Assembly (NCBI RefSeq): GCF_039540975.1
Contig: NZ_BAABFL010000112.1
Coordinates: 1 to 64,000 of the forward strand
Source: Kistimonas scapharcae
GTDB taxonomy: Bacteria; Pseudomonadota; Gammaproteobacteria; Pseudomonadales; Endozoicomonadaceae
Reading direction: 5' to 3'
DNA length: 64,000 bases
Shown piece by piece: positions 46,385-54,247 of the stretch. The notes beneath the pieces are model-generated. The model did not search any database. It was given only the letters and a program-made list of their open reading frames with translations, and was not told the origin of the DNA. The position numbers and the translations under genes were made by a program. Each line of letters starts with the position of its first letter. Within the stretch, counting starts at the first letter, position 1.

Positions 46385-48976
46385 GTGTTAGAAGCATATC
46401 GCGCCCACGTCGCAGAACGTGCTGCAGAAGGTGTACCACCTAAACCTCTGAGTGCCGAGCAGGTCACCGGTCTGGTAGAGCTGCTAAAGAATCCACCCGC
46501 CGGAGAAGAAGACTTCCTGCTGGATCTGCTTGAAAACCGTATTCCCCCCGGTGTTGATGAAGCCGCTTACGTGAAAGCCGGCTTTCTGTCCGCCGTGGCG
46601 AAAGGCGAGTCCGAATCCTCCCTGCTGACCAAAGAGAAAGCCGTCCAACTGCTGGGCATGATGCTGGGCGGCTATAACATTGAGACACTGGTCAGCCTAC
46701 TGGATGACGCAGCCCTCGGCGCTCTGACCGCTGAACAGCTGAAAAAGACCCTGCTGGTCTTTGACGCCTTCCACGACGTGGAAGAAAAAGCCAAGGCCGG
46801 CAACGACAACGCCAAAGCCGTCCTGCAATCCTGGGCTGACGCGGAGTGGTTCACCCAGCGCAACAAGGTACAGGAAAGCATCAAGGTTGCGGTTTTCAAA
46901 GTCACCGGCGAAACCAACACCGACGACCTGTCCCCTGCCCCTGACGCCTGGTCACGTCCCGATATCCCGCTTCACGCCCGTGCTGCCTACAAAATGCCTC
47001 GCGATGGTCTGACGCCGGAAGAACCCGGTGTGACCGGCCCCATGAGCCAGATTGAAGCCATCAAGGCACAGGGCATACCGGTAGCCTTCGTCGGTGATGT
47101 CGTGGGTACCGGCTCCTCCCGTAAATCTGCCACCAACTCGGTACTCTGGTTCTTTGGCGATGATATACCGGGCGTGCCTAACAAGCGGTCAGGCGGCATC
47201 TGCATAGGCAGCAAAGTAGCGCCCATCTTCTTCAACACCATGGAAGATGCCGGTGCACTGGTATTTGAAGCCCCGGTCGATCAGCTCAACATGGGTGACG
47301 TTATTGAGATCCGTCCTTACGACGGCAAGATTCTGTCTGAATCCGGCGATGTGCTCTCTGAGTTCACCTTCAAGTCAGACGTCATTCTGGATGAAGTCCA
47401 GGCCGGCGGCCGTATCAACCTGATCATCGGCCGCGGACTGACCGACAAAGCCCGTGAAGCACTGGGCCTGGAACACTCCACTGTCTTCCGCCGCCCAGCT
47501 GATGCAGTAGCCAGCAACAAAGGTTACACGCTGGCACAGAAGATGGTCGGCAAGGCCTGTGGCGTCGACGGCGTACGCCCCGGCCAGTACTGCGAACCGA
47601 AGATGACCACTGTCGGCTCCCAGGACACCACCGGCCCCATGACCCGTGATGAGCTGAAAGACCTGGCCTGCCTGGGCTTCTCATCCGACCTGGTCATGCA
47701 GTCTTTCTGCCATACTGCAGCCTACCCCAAGCCGGTTGATGTTGAGATGCAGCATACCCTGCCCGATTTCATCATGAACCGCGGCGGTGTTGCATTGCGC
47801 CCTGGTGACGGCATCATCCACAGCTGGCTGAACCGGATGCTGATGCCCGACACCGTCGGTACCGGTGGCGACTCACACACCCGTTTCCCACTGGGTATTT
47901 CTTTCCCTGCCGGTTCCGGTCTGGTCGCCTTTGCCGCTGCAACCGGCGTTATGCCGCTGGACATGCCAGAATCCGTACTGGTTCGTTTCAAGGGTGAAAT
48001 GCAACCTGGCATTACCCTGCGCGACCTGGTTCACGCCATTCCGCTGTACGCCATCAAGCAGGGTCTGTTGACTGTCGAGAAGAAAGGCAAGAAGAATATC
48101 TTCTCTGGCCGCATTCTTGAGATTGAAGGCCTGGAAACCCTGACCGCTGAGCAGGCGTTTGAGCTTTCCGATGCTTCTGCCGAGCGCTCTGCGGCCGGCT
48201 GTACTATCACACTCTCGGAAGAATCCGTCGGCGAGTACCTGAAGTCCAACATCACCATGCTGCGCTGGATGATCAGTGAAGGTTACGGTGACGCCCGTAC
48301 CCTGGAGCGTCGTGCGAAGAAGATGGAAGAGTGGCTGGCCAACCCGCAACTGATGCGTGCGGATGTTGACGCTGAATATGCCGCTGTCATTGATATCGAC
48401 CTCGCTGACATCAAGGAGCCCATCCTCTGCGCCCCGAACGATCCCGATGATGCCCGTACCCTCTCCGATGTCGCCGGCGACAAGATCGACGAGGTCTTCC
48501 TCGGTTCCTGCATGACCAATATCGGTCACTTCCGTGCAGCCGGTAAACTGCTGGAACAGAACAGCGATCCGCTTCAGACCCGCTTCTGGATGTCGCCGCC
48601 CACCAAGATGGACAAGAGCCAGCTGGAGCAGGAAGGCTATTACGACATCTACGACAAAGCCGGCGTCAGAACCGAGATTCCGGGCTGCTCGCTGTGCATG
48701 GGTAACCAGGCTCGCGTAGAACCCGGCGCGACCGTGCTCTCTACTTCAACCCGTAACTTCCCGAACCGTCTGGGTGACGGCGCCAACGTCTACCTGTGTT
48801 CAGCAGAACTGGCGGCGGTTGGTGCGATACTCGGCAAGATTCCATCCGCTGAGGAATACATGGCGTATGCCAAAAACATCAACGCCATGGCGGGTGATAT
48901 CTATCGCTACCTGAACTTTGACCAGATCCAGACCTACCAGGAAGCGGCGGATAACATTATCGCCAAAGCCGGTTAA
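46385..48976 (+). CDS. acnB: Aconitate hydratase B (bifunctional, 2-methylisocitrate dehydratase)
   Basis: AcnB is the main TCA-cycle aconitase and an iron-responsive RNA-binding protein. The 863-residue protein has the AcnB-type N-terminal HEAT-like domain (residues 1-160, EAYRAHVAERAAEGVPPKPL). The swivelling domain has GDVVGTGSSRKSATNSVLWF (about 238-257). The [4Fe-4S] cysteines lie in DLVMQSFCHTAAYPKP, SCMTNIGHFRAAGKLL and CSLCMGNQARV. I chose GTG 46385: GAGGA lies 8 bases upstream and the protein then starts as E. coli AcnB does (865 residues). ATGs at 46331 or 46370 would add non-conserved residues. Confidence 0.96.
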   Translation: MLEAYRAHVAERAAEGVPPKPLSAEQVTGLVELLKNPPAGEEDFLLDLLENRIPPGVDEAAYVKAGFLSAVAKGESESSLLTKEKAVQLLGMMLGGYNIETLVSLLDDAALGALTAEQLKKTLLVFDAFHDVEEKAKAGNDNAKAVLQSWADAEWFTQRNKVQESIKVAVFKVTGETNTDDLSPAPDAWSRPDIPLHARAAYKMPRDGLTPEEPGVTGPMSQIEAIKAQGIPVAFVGDVVGTGSSRKSATNSVLWFFGDDIPGVPNKRSGGICIGSKVAPIFFNTMEDAGALVFEAPVDQLNMGDVIEIRPYDGKILSESGDVLSEFTFKSDVILDEVQAGGRINLIIGRGLTDKAREALGLEHSTVFRRPADAVASNKGYTLAQKMVGKACGVDGVRPGQYCEPKMTTVGSQDTTGPMTRDELKDLACLGFSSDLVMQSFCHTAAYPKPVDVEMQHTLPDFIMNRGGVALRPGDGIIHSWLNRMLMPDTVGTGGDSHTRFPLGISFPAGSGLVAFAAATGVMPLDMPESVLVRFKGEMQPGITLRDLVHAIPLYAIKQGLLTVEKKGKKNIFSGRILEIEGLETLTAEQAFELSDASAERSAAGCTITLSEESVGEYLKSNITMLRWMISEGYGDARTLERRAKKMEEWLANPQLMRADVDAEYAAVIDIDLADIKEPILCAPNDPDDARTLSDVAGDKIDEVFLGSCMTNIGHFRAAGKLLEQNSDPLQTRFWMSPPTKMDKSQLEQEGYYDIYDKAGVRTEIPGCSLCMGNQARVEPGATVLSTSTRNFPNRLGDGANVYLCSAELAAVGAILGKIPSAEEYMAYAKNINAMAGDIYRYLNFDQIQTYQEAADNIIAKAG

Positions 48977-48987
48977 CCTAAGCCGGA

Positions 48988-49021
48988 AACGGGATCAGAG
49001 CTTCTGATCCCGTTTTTTTTT
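48988..49021 (+). terminator. Intrinsic terminator after acnB
   Basis: AACGGGATCAGA, loop GCT, TCTGATCCCGTT, then T-rich tail of nine Ts in total. A textbook strong terminator. Confidence 0.92.
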
Positions 49022-49054
49022 CGCCCAGAAACCCAATAAGAAACAGGAATGACC

Positions 49055-49543
49055 ATGGCAGGTAATCGACTCAGCCGTATTGTCGCCAAGACGCAGAAAG
49101 CCCCGCCTTTCATGCAATCCTGGTTATTGACGAAAGTGTTTGGCACCGCCATCAAGTTTGCCGGAACGGCCAAAGTAGATATTCATCATCTCAGCCACCA
49201 GGAAAGCCGGCTGACCATCAAAAACCGCAAGCGGGTGCAGAACCACATTGGTAGCGTCCATGCCTGCGCCATGGCGCTGCTGGCGGAATCCGCCACGGGC
49301 TATATTGTGGGAATGAATGTACCGGATGACCGGGTGCCGGTAATCAAGAGCATGCATATTGATTATGTAAAGCGAGCGACTGGCGATCTCCACGCGGTAG
49401 CCCACCTTACTGATGCGCAAATTCAACAGATTCAGACCACCGAAAAAGGTGAAGTCACCGTCGCTGTCACGATAACCGATGAAAAAGGCGTTGAGCCTAT
49501 CAAGGCCGAAATGATTTGGGCCTGGACTCCAAAGCGTCGCTAA
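49055..49543 (+). CDS. Hot-dog-fold thioesterase-like protein (DUF4442)
   Basis: This 162-residue single hot-dog domain resembles the DUF4442/PaaI-thioesterase group. The central helix and following turn read GSVHACAMALLAESATGYIVGM (about 69-90), and a long strand VKRATGDLHAVAHL follows. The usual acidic or Asn catalytic residue on the hot-dog helix is not obvious; His in GSVHACAM may be in its place. ATG 49055 has CAGGA 6 bases upstream; the ATG at 49049 overlaps it. It is convergent with tgpA in the ancestral arrangement. Confidence 0.8.
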   Translation: MAGNRLSRIVAKTQKAPPFMQSWLLTKVFGTAIKFAGTAKVDIHHLSHQESRLTIKNRKRVQNHIGSVHACAMALLAESATGYIVGMNVPDDRVPVIKSMHIDYVKRATGDLHAVAHLTDAQIQQIQTTEKGEVTVAVTITDEKGVEPIKAEMIWAWTPKRR

Positions 49544-49560
49544 AGCACGTCATATCTGCC

Positions 49561-49593
49561 AGGTGTCCTCAGAGGCGACAATGACGGACACCT
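49561..49593. terminator. 8-bp inverted repeat between convergent genes
   Basis: AGGTGTCC and GGACACCT around a 17-base loop. In the pre-insertion chromosome it would lie between the DUF4442 gene and the end of tgpA (stop at 49626-49628), so it may serve both. Confidence 0.45.
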
Positions 49594-49625
49594 TGCAAAT
49601 CAAGCCTCCCTAAAACCCACCACTT

Positions 49626-49637
49626 TTAGACATTTGA
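49626..49637 (-). other. Displaced last codons of tgpA plus left target duplication
   Basis: On the - strand this reads TCA AAT GTC TAA: the Ser-Asn that also end the tgpA reading frame at 54248-54253, then Val and a stop. ATTTGA (49632-49637) is the 6-bp target duplication seen again at 54248-54253. Joining the two restores tgpA as 673 residues ending LSNV. Confidence 0.85.
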
Positions 49638-49720
49638 CTGACATTCACCACCCAACTTGACACTTTCCTGAACCCTATTATCTGAGGATTAACCAGAGAC
49701 ATTCAGGAACATTAAAATGC
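49638..49720 (+). mobile_element. Left 83 bp of an IS1634-family element (copy 1), cut at an N
   Basis: Identical over 83 bases to the left end of the complete element at 51687-51769. It starts with the terminal inverted repeat CTGACATTCACCACC and ends just after the transposase ATG. The sequence breaks at N 49721, so the rest of this copy is missing from the assembly. Confidence 0.92.
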
Positions 49721-49721
49721 N
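49721..49721. other. Ambiguous base N (probable contig junction)
   Basis: The N falls exactly where the IS1634 left end stops and unrelated sequence begins, so it probably stands for an unresolved repeat gap rather than one unread base. Confidence 0.8.
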
Positions 49722-51275
49722 ATGATGAAAGCTGCCAGTCAACAAACCATAGCCTCTGTGTCAGGCAGTATGAAAAACCTGAATGTCGCACAAGAAACGG
49801 CTACCGGAAACACACAAAGTCCAAGGTATACTCCAGATAGAGACCCGTTAGCCTTCAATCCATTACTCCGAGAAAAAAGAAGACAAATTCTGCCATTACC
49901 AAAAAGGCACTCTATTCATTCAGTCTTTGCAGGCATAACCACCCAACGCGATTTAAACAGAATGGTATCCCAGTGCTTTGCACTTGGCTGTGACAAGTAT
50001 TATCAACGCTGCTCGCTACTGGAGGAATTAATCGAATCACCGAGCCCCGTAGATGACCTGTTTATGTCAACACTTAACTCTGGCCCCATGTATTCAACAG
50101 ATTGTTGCCGGTTTGTACAGACCTATGTCAATAAATTCAGTAAACATTTACTGATGAAAGATACGGTGTTGAGTGATTTGGAAAAGATAGTAAAAGAAAG
50201 TTGTCCACCTATGGACATCTATGAACAAATACCATTCATGGATAGAGTGGGTAAGTCACACTACATTGTCGCAGAAGGGGTTAAAGCGACAGACGCATTA
50301 TCAGCCTTAAAAAACAACTTCAGCATCATCGACTGTAATATGGCTTACGAAATTGCTTATTACGAGGTAATTTTGGCCTTGATTGGTGAAGACAACTTCA
50401 ACAAAACCTTTGACAGAAGCTCGAACACACCTTTGACCATTCATATTCATGGTAATTCAGAAACTTCGTTAAAAAATTTCATTTCTATACAAGAGCCACC
50501 GCTAAATAGTGATCCAAGCCAACAGCATCTTCCTCCAGAAAACCTTCAAAAAGGCAAGGTCTATTACTTCAAAAACCATAAAGACTATCTTGATAAACAC
50601 CCTAAAGGAGCCGCGCAGGGATTTAATGTCATGCTCGTTAAAAAACGTCACAACACCCCTTACTTTACAGCATTTGGCTTTCCCGGATGCGGGTTCACGC
50701 CGAAGGAAATCAGTGATGAACTACTCGATTTATTCAATCGCTCCGCTTTTGATGATTACCAAAAAGAGTCGCTATATGACAATCTTACCCCATCGGATAA
50801 AGAGGCGTTTGATAGACTCAAAGAAAAAACCATCACATTAGAAGAGCTACATGCCAATAAGGGAGGGTGGATTAGGGCACGAGGAGATTACCTTGATATC
50901 AATAAGATAAAAGCCAAGTTTACCTATCTTGCACCAATTCAATATCGTGCCAGGCACTGCCTGCAACCAATAGCCGGTCCATTGACAGGGGCGTTTCTGG
51001 CCTTGCTGATAGGGGCAATCATCTGCGTCGCCTTTTCAGTACAATTTGAAGCATCGAAACAAGATGGCGACGACAAATTTTCTCCACAAGCAACCCTATT
51101 GGTCATTGCTGCATTTATTGGTGGCATGACAGGTTTTTATTGTCAACACTGCCAATGCAGCCAGCGCCTTGCCCGACGCCTGATCTCAGGCTGCAGAAGG
51201 CCGTCTCCTCCTGAGACGAGTGATTCAATAACTCCTTCATCATTGTCGTTAGAAAGCCTTGAGACCGCCGTATAA
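49722..51275 (+). CDS. Putative Tgl-type transglutaminase with C-terminal membrane hairpin
   Basis: This 517-residue protein has no close relative known to me. Residues about 176-345 follow the spore-coat transglutaminase Tgl of Bacillus, as I recall it: IIDCNMAYEIAYYEVILAL with Cys205 (Tgl ...ECATAILIVFYKAVL), IGEDNFNKTF (Tgl IGEETFNRLF), GKVYYFKN (Tgl GDLVYFKN), AAQGFNVMLV (Tgl WQGENAVYLG), and GFTPKEISDELLDLFN (Tgl GVKTKEEIIYALN). Asp204 precedes the Cys where Tgl has Glu, and Phe301 replaces the catalytic Glu of QGEN. The N-terminal 170 residues are unassigned. Two membrane helices (about 416-440 and 456-474) are followed by a Cys-rich, Ser/Pro-rich tail. The gene starts at the N, so its true 5' end and promoter are uncertain. 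AT-rich and isolated: probably horizontally acquired. Confidence 0.6.
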   Translation: MMKAASQQTIASVSGSMKNLNVAQETATGNTQSPRYTPDRDPLAFNPLLREKRRQILPLPKRHSIHSVFAGITTQRDLNRMVSQCFALGCDKYYQRCSLLEELIESPSPVDDLFMSTLNSGPMYSTDCCRFVQTYVNKFSKHLLMKDTVLSDLEKIVKESCPPMDIYEQIPFMDRVGKSHYIVAEGVKATDALSALKNNFSIIDCNMAYEIAYYEVILALIGEDNFNKTFDRSSNTPLTIHIHGNSETSLKNFISIQEPPLNSDPSQQHLPPENLQKGKVYYFKNHKDYLDKHPKGAAQGFNVMLVKKRHNTPYFTAFGFPGCGFTPKEISDELLDLFNRSAFDDYQKESLYDNLTPSDKEAFDRLKEKTITLEELHANKGGWIRARGDYLDINKIKAKFTYLAPIQYRARHCLQPIAGPLTGAFLALLIGAIICVAFSVQFEASKQDGDDKFSPQATLLVIAAFIGGMTGFYCQHCQCSQRLARRLISGCRRPSPPETSDSITPSSLSLESLETAV

Positions 51276-51680
51276 GAGACATGATAAGGAGAATAAAAAA
51301 CATCAGCCATACAGCAAGAACGAACATTATCAAGCAGGCATTCTCGCTATATTCTGACATTGACATGTATAGCTATTTTTTAGCATTGGTTGCAGTGTTT
51401 CACTGATCGTCCTGATCCCACCTGCAGCCATCATCAACGGTAGTTCTGTCCTACTTGCCTGAGGATGATTGTATGGATCATAGAGGGCCTCTATATCAAC
51501 AGCGCCAATTCTGAGCCTATATATTTGATCAGCCCTGAAATCGTTCGTCTCAAGCACTCAGAATGAGTATCCGGTCCGACAGGACAACACCGGCGGCCGT
51601 CCCATGCATTAGAACCACTCCCCTGAATAGCGTTTTTAATCCTGCTTCATCACACTCTGATGTATCTCTGCTGCCGAAGG
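51276..51680. other. Non-coding flank between the Tgl-like gene and IS1634
   Basis: About 405 bases with only short overlapping frames (75-83 codons on the - strand) that I cannot support. Its right end is the target site of the IS1634 element. Confidence 0.4.
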
Positions 51681-51686
51681 GAATAA
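51681..51686. repeat. Target-site duplication GAATAA, left
   Basis: GAATAA directly precedes the left inverted repeat and recurs at 53420-53425 directly after the right one. Confidence 0.9.
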
Positions 51687-53419
51687 CTGACATTCACCAC
51701 CCAACTTGACACTTTCCTGAACCCTATTATCTGAGGATTAACCAGAGACATTCAGGAACATTAAAATGCTGCCATTTCAATGCCAACTTGAGAGCCTGAA
51801 CCACCTTGGTCTTGTTGCAGGAATGTGCCAGGAACTAAAGATAGCTGAATACATTGATGCGCGTATAACCAATGATGCTGATGCACGTAATGTCACCATT
51901 GGACAGGCTGTGGTCGCAATGATCATCAATGGTCTCGGTTTCACAGGGCAAACGTTGTATTTATTCCCTGAATTTTTTGAGGACAAGCCAATTAATCGTC
52001 TCATTGGGGAGGGTATTCAGGCAGGACACTTAAACGACAAGGTTCTTGGACGAGCCCTCGACAGCCTGTACGACGCCGGTGTCAGTGATTTGTACCTGAA
52101 CCTTGCCGTTAAGGTCGTTAACCATCTGAAGCTGCCCTGCAAGGCATTAAACCTGGATGGCACCAGCTTGCATGTGGATGGTGACTATAACAGCAATGCA
52201 GACCCTGATGACTTGAACTGCATCCATATCTGCCGCGGTTACAGCCGTGATCACCGGCCTGACCTGAATCAGGTTGTCTTGCAGTTAATGACCGAAAATG
52301 AGGCTGGCATTCCTGTGTTTATGGCACCGGCCAGTGGCAATGTGAACGACAATACATGTTTTCAGGAAATCATTAAAAATCATCTGTCGTGTTTTAAGGC
52401 GGCTTTGAATAATCGCTACCTGGTCGCTGATGCAGCAATGTACGTTGCCGAAACATTACAGTCGCTTGATGAGCAAAAGCAGCTGTTTATCTCCCGGGTA
52501 CCCCTGAATATCAAGGAAGCAAAGGCGCTGGTCGGCAAGGTTTCTACCATGTCACTGGAGTCTGTTAAAGGCTATGAGCAATATTATTCTGCGGAAGTGA
52601 CCTCCTGCTATGGAGAGGTTCAACAGCGATGGTTCTTGTTTCTCAATGAAAAGCGCAGACTCAGTGAACAGAAAACGCTGACCAGAACAATGCAGAAAAA
52701 GTCACTGAAGGAGGCTAGAAACCTGGAAAAGCTGGGTAAAAAGGCTTTTCTGTGCCGTGACGATGCATTGAAGGCTTTTGCCCTGTGGCAGAAACAATCA
52801 GTGCTCTGCCTGAGTGAAACGGAACCTGAGATTATCTGCAAACCCTGCTATTCGGGCAAAGGGCGTCCCTCGTCAGAGAGTAAACCTGATCACTTCGAAT
52901 ACTATGTACAGGGCACATGTTTTGTTCCCTGCGAGACAAGGGAGAATGCGCAGGCCTCACTGGGTTGCTTTATTCTGGGTACCAATGATTTGGATCAGGA
53001 TAGTCTGAATGCCGCTGAACTGTTGTCTATCTACAAGTCGCAACAGCAGGTTGAAGGCGGCTTTAGATTCCTGAAAAGTCCGGATTTTCTGGTCTCTTCA
53101 CTCTATCTGGAGAAAGCGGAACGCATTGAAGCCCTGTTAATGGTGATGACGCTGTGCCTGATGGTCTATGCTGCTATCCAGCACAGAATCAGGCATGAGC
53201 TAAAAAAACAAAGTCGGTTCTTTCCCGACCAGAAGAAAAAGCCGTACCAGAACCCCACTGCGCGATGGGTGTTCTTCTGCTTTCAGGGAATAAATGTATT
53301 AACAGTCAATAATCAAGAGCAACATGTGGTCGGTTTACGGGAAAGGCAGTTGACGATCATCCAAATTTTGGGTGTTTCTTACATTTCGTTATATTCCTGA
53401 GAGAGGTGGTGAAAGGCAG
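51687..53419 (+). mobile_element. Complete IS1634-family insertion sequence (1733 bp)
   Basis: Left end CTGACATTCACCACC and right end (inverse) CTGCCTTTCACCACC match at 13 of 15 positions. One transposase gene fills the element. A perfect 6-bp duplication GAATAA flanks it, so this is a clean, unrearranged transposition product. It landed next to the end of the IS30-type pseudogene. Confidence 0.92.
51766..53400 (+). CDS. IS1634-family transposase
   Basis: This 544-residue DDE transposase has the DUF4277-type N-terminus (LESLNHLGLVAGMCQELKIAEYIDARI, about 8-34). The DDE residues are in ALNLDGTSLHVDGDY (about 127-141), RYLVADAAMYVAETL (about 219-233), and YKSQQQVEGGFRFLKSP (about 424-440). It is full length and uninterrupted, and its AGGA ribosome site lies within the 83-bp end that is duplicated at 49638. 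It should be active. Confidence 0.93.
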   Translation: MLPFQCQLESLNHLGLVAGMCQELKIAEYIDARITNDADARNVTIGQAVVAMIINGLGFTGQTLYLFPEFFEDKPINRLIGEGIQAGHLNDKVLGRALDSLYDAGVSDLYLNLAVKVVNHLKLPCKALNLDGTSLHVDGDYNSNADPDDLNCIHICRGYSRDHRPDLNQVVLQLMTENEAGIPVFMAPASGNVNDNTCFQEIIKNHLSCFKAALNNRYLVADAAMYVAETLQSLDEQKQLFISRVPLNIKEAKALVGKVSTMSLESVKGYEQYYSAEVTSCYGEVQQRWFLFLNEKRRLSEQKTLTRTMQKKSLKEARNLEKLGKKAFLCRDDALKAFALWQKQSVLCLSETEPEIICKPCYSGKGRPSSESKPDHFEYYVQGTCFVPCETRENAQASLGCFILGTNDLDQDSLNAAELLSIYKSQQQVEGGFRFLKSPDFLVSSLYLEKAERIEALLMVMTLCLMVYAAIQHRIRHELKKQSRFFPDQKKKPYQNPTARWVFFCFQGINVLTVNNQEQHVVGLRERQLTIIQILGVSYISLYS

Positions 53420-53425
53420 GAATAA
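53420..53425. repeat. Target-site duplication GAATAA, right
   Basis: Exact copy of 51681-51686, immediately after the right end of the IS1634 element. Confidence 0.9.
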
Positions 53426-53433
53426 AGCTGGAT

Positions 53434-54219
53434 TCAAGCAATAAGTGCAACAGACCTCCCTGTATAGACCTCGATTGGCGTCAGTCCGCCAAGAACCTTG
53501 CGAGGGATACTGTTTATCTGTAATTCCATTGCTTCAATCTCCTCATCAGTGATTTGACCAAATGTCATCTTTTTCGGCCACTGCCGACAGATAATCCCAT
53601 TGGTGTTCTCATTGGTTCCCCTTTGGTAACTCGCGTAGGGTTTCGCAAAGTAGATGTCGACATTAATGGCCTCTGATACCAGTGCATGCATGGCAAACTC
53701 TCCACCGTTATCCAACGTGATAGTCTTTGCACAATTTGCCCGTTTCAGCATTTCAATCATCTTGTTGGCAACGGTTTCAGAGTTCTTGCTATCGACCTTG
53801 CCGATCAGTGTGAGACGGCTTTTACGGTCAACAAGGGTAACCAGATGGGCATCTTGCCCATAAACCGTATCACCTTCCCAGTCACCCGGCCGTGTACGCT
53901 GTTCGACGATATCAGGTCGTTCAGAGATATCCTTTCTATCCGGTATTCATGAGCGACCAGCCTTTCGCTTACCGCCTTTCCAGCCCGCTTTGCCAAACCT
54001 GGGCAGATCCTGATACAACGTACCGCCGTTGGCTTTATCCTTGTCAATCAGGTGATAAATCGTCGTATGGCTGATCATTTTGTCGGGTAGTTCTATTTTC
54101 ATACGGGCACTGATGCACTCTGGTGACCAGCCAAGCGACACCCCCTTCGCAACGACCTGTTTATGCTGCGTATTCTGGCACAACTTGAACACCGATTCTG
54201 GTAACTCTTGAACACCCAT
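53434..54219 (-). pseudogene. IS30-family transposase, broken by an in-frame stop and lacking its N-terminus
   Basis: One frame across the region reads WSPECISARMKIELPDKMISHTTIYHLI, then GKAGWKGGKRKAGRS, a TGA at 53945-53947, then IPDRKDISERPDIVEQRTRPGDWEGDTVYGQ. The first DDE Asp is in GDWEGDTV, the second in TITLDNGGEF, and the Glu in RGTNENTNGIICRQ. The family's N-terminal helix-turn-helix region is absent: homology ends near 54170 at the 23-bp repeats. So it is doubly dead, truncated and with a nonsense codon. No frameshift is needed to read it. Confidence 0.88.
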
Positions 54220-54246
54220 TCTGGTAAGTCTTGAACACTGATTCTG
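54178..54246. repeat. Three tandem 23-bp repeats next to N
   Basis: Three adjacent 23-bp units (54178-54200, 54201-54223, 54224-54246) share the core CTTGAACAC-N2-ATTCTG. They end exactly at N 54247. Short repeats of this size at an element tip resemble the multiple terminal transposase-binding repeats of IS21-family elements. They also read through as the false C-terminus of tgpA. Confidence 0.75.
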
Positions 54247-54247
54247 N
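54247..54247. other. Ambiguous base N (probable contig junction)
   Basis: It separates the 23-bp repeats from ATTTGA, the right target duplication of the IS1634 copy whose left end is at 49638. Confidence 0.8.

Noticed and set aside
51330..51557. 75-codon frame on the - strand between the Tgl-like gene and IS1634
   Set aside because: No ribosome site, no motif, and it overlaps other short frames. I could not support it as a gene.
54161..54246. Extra 28 residues at the C-terminus of tgpA read through the N
   Set aside because: They are the translation of the 23-bp repeats beyond an assembly break. The native Val and stop are at 49626-49631.
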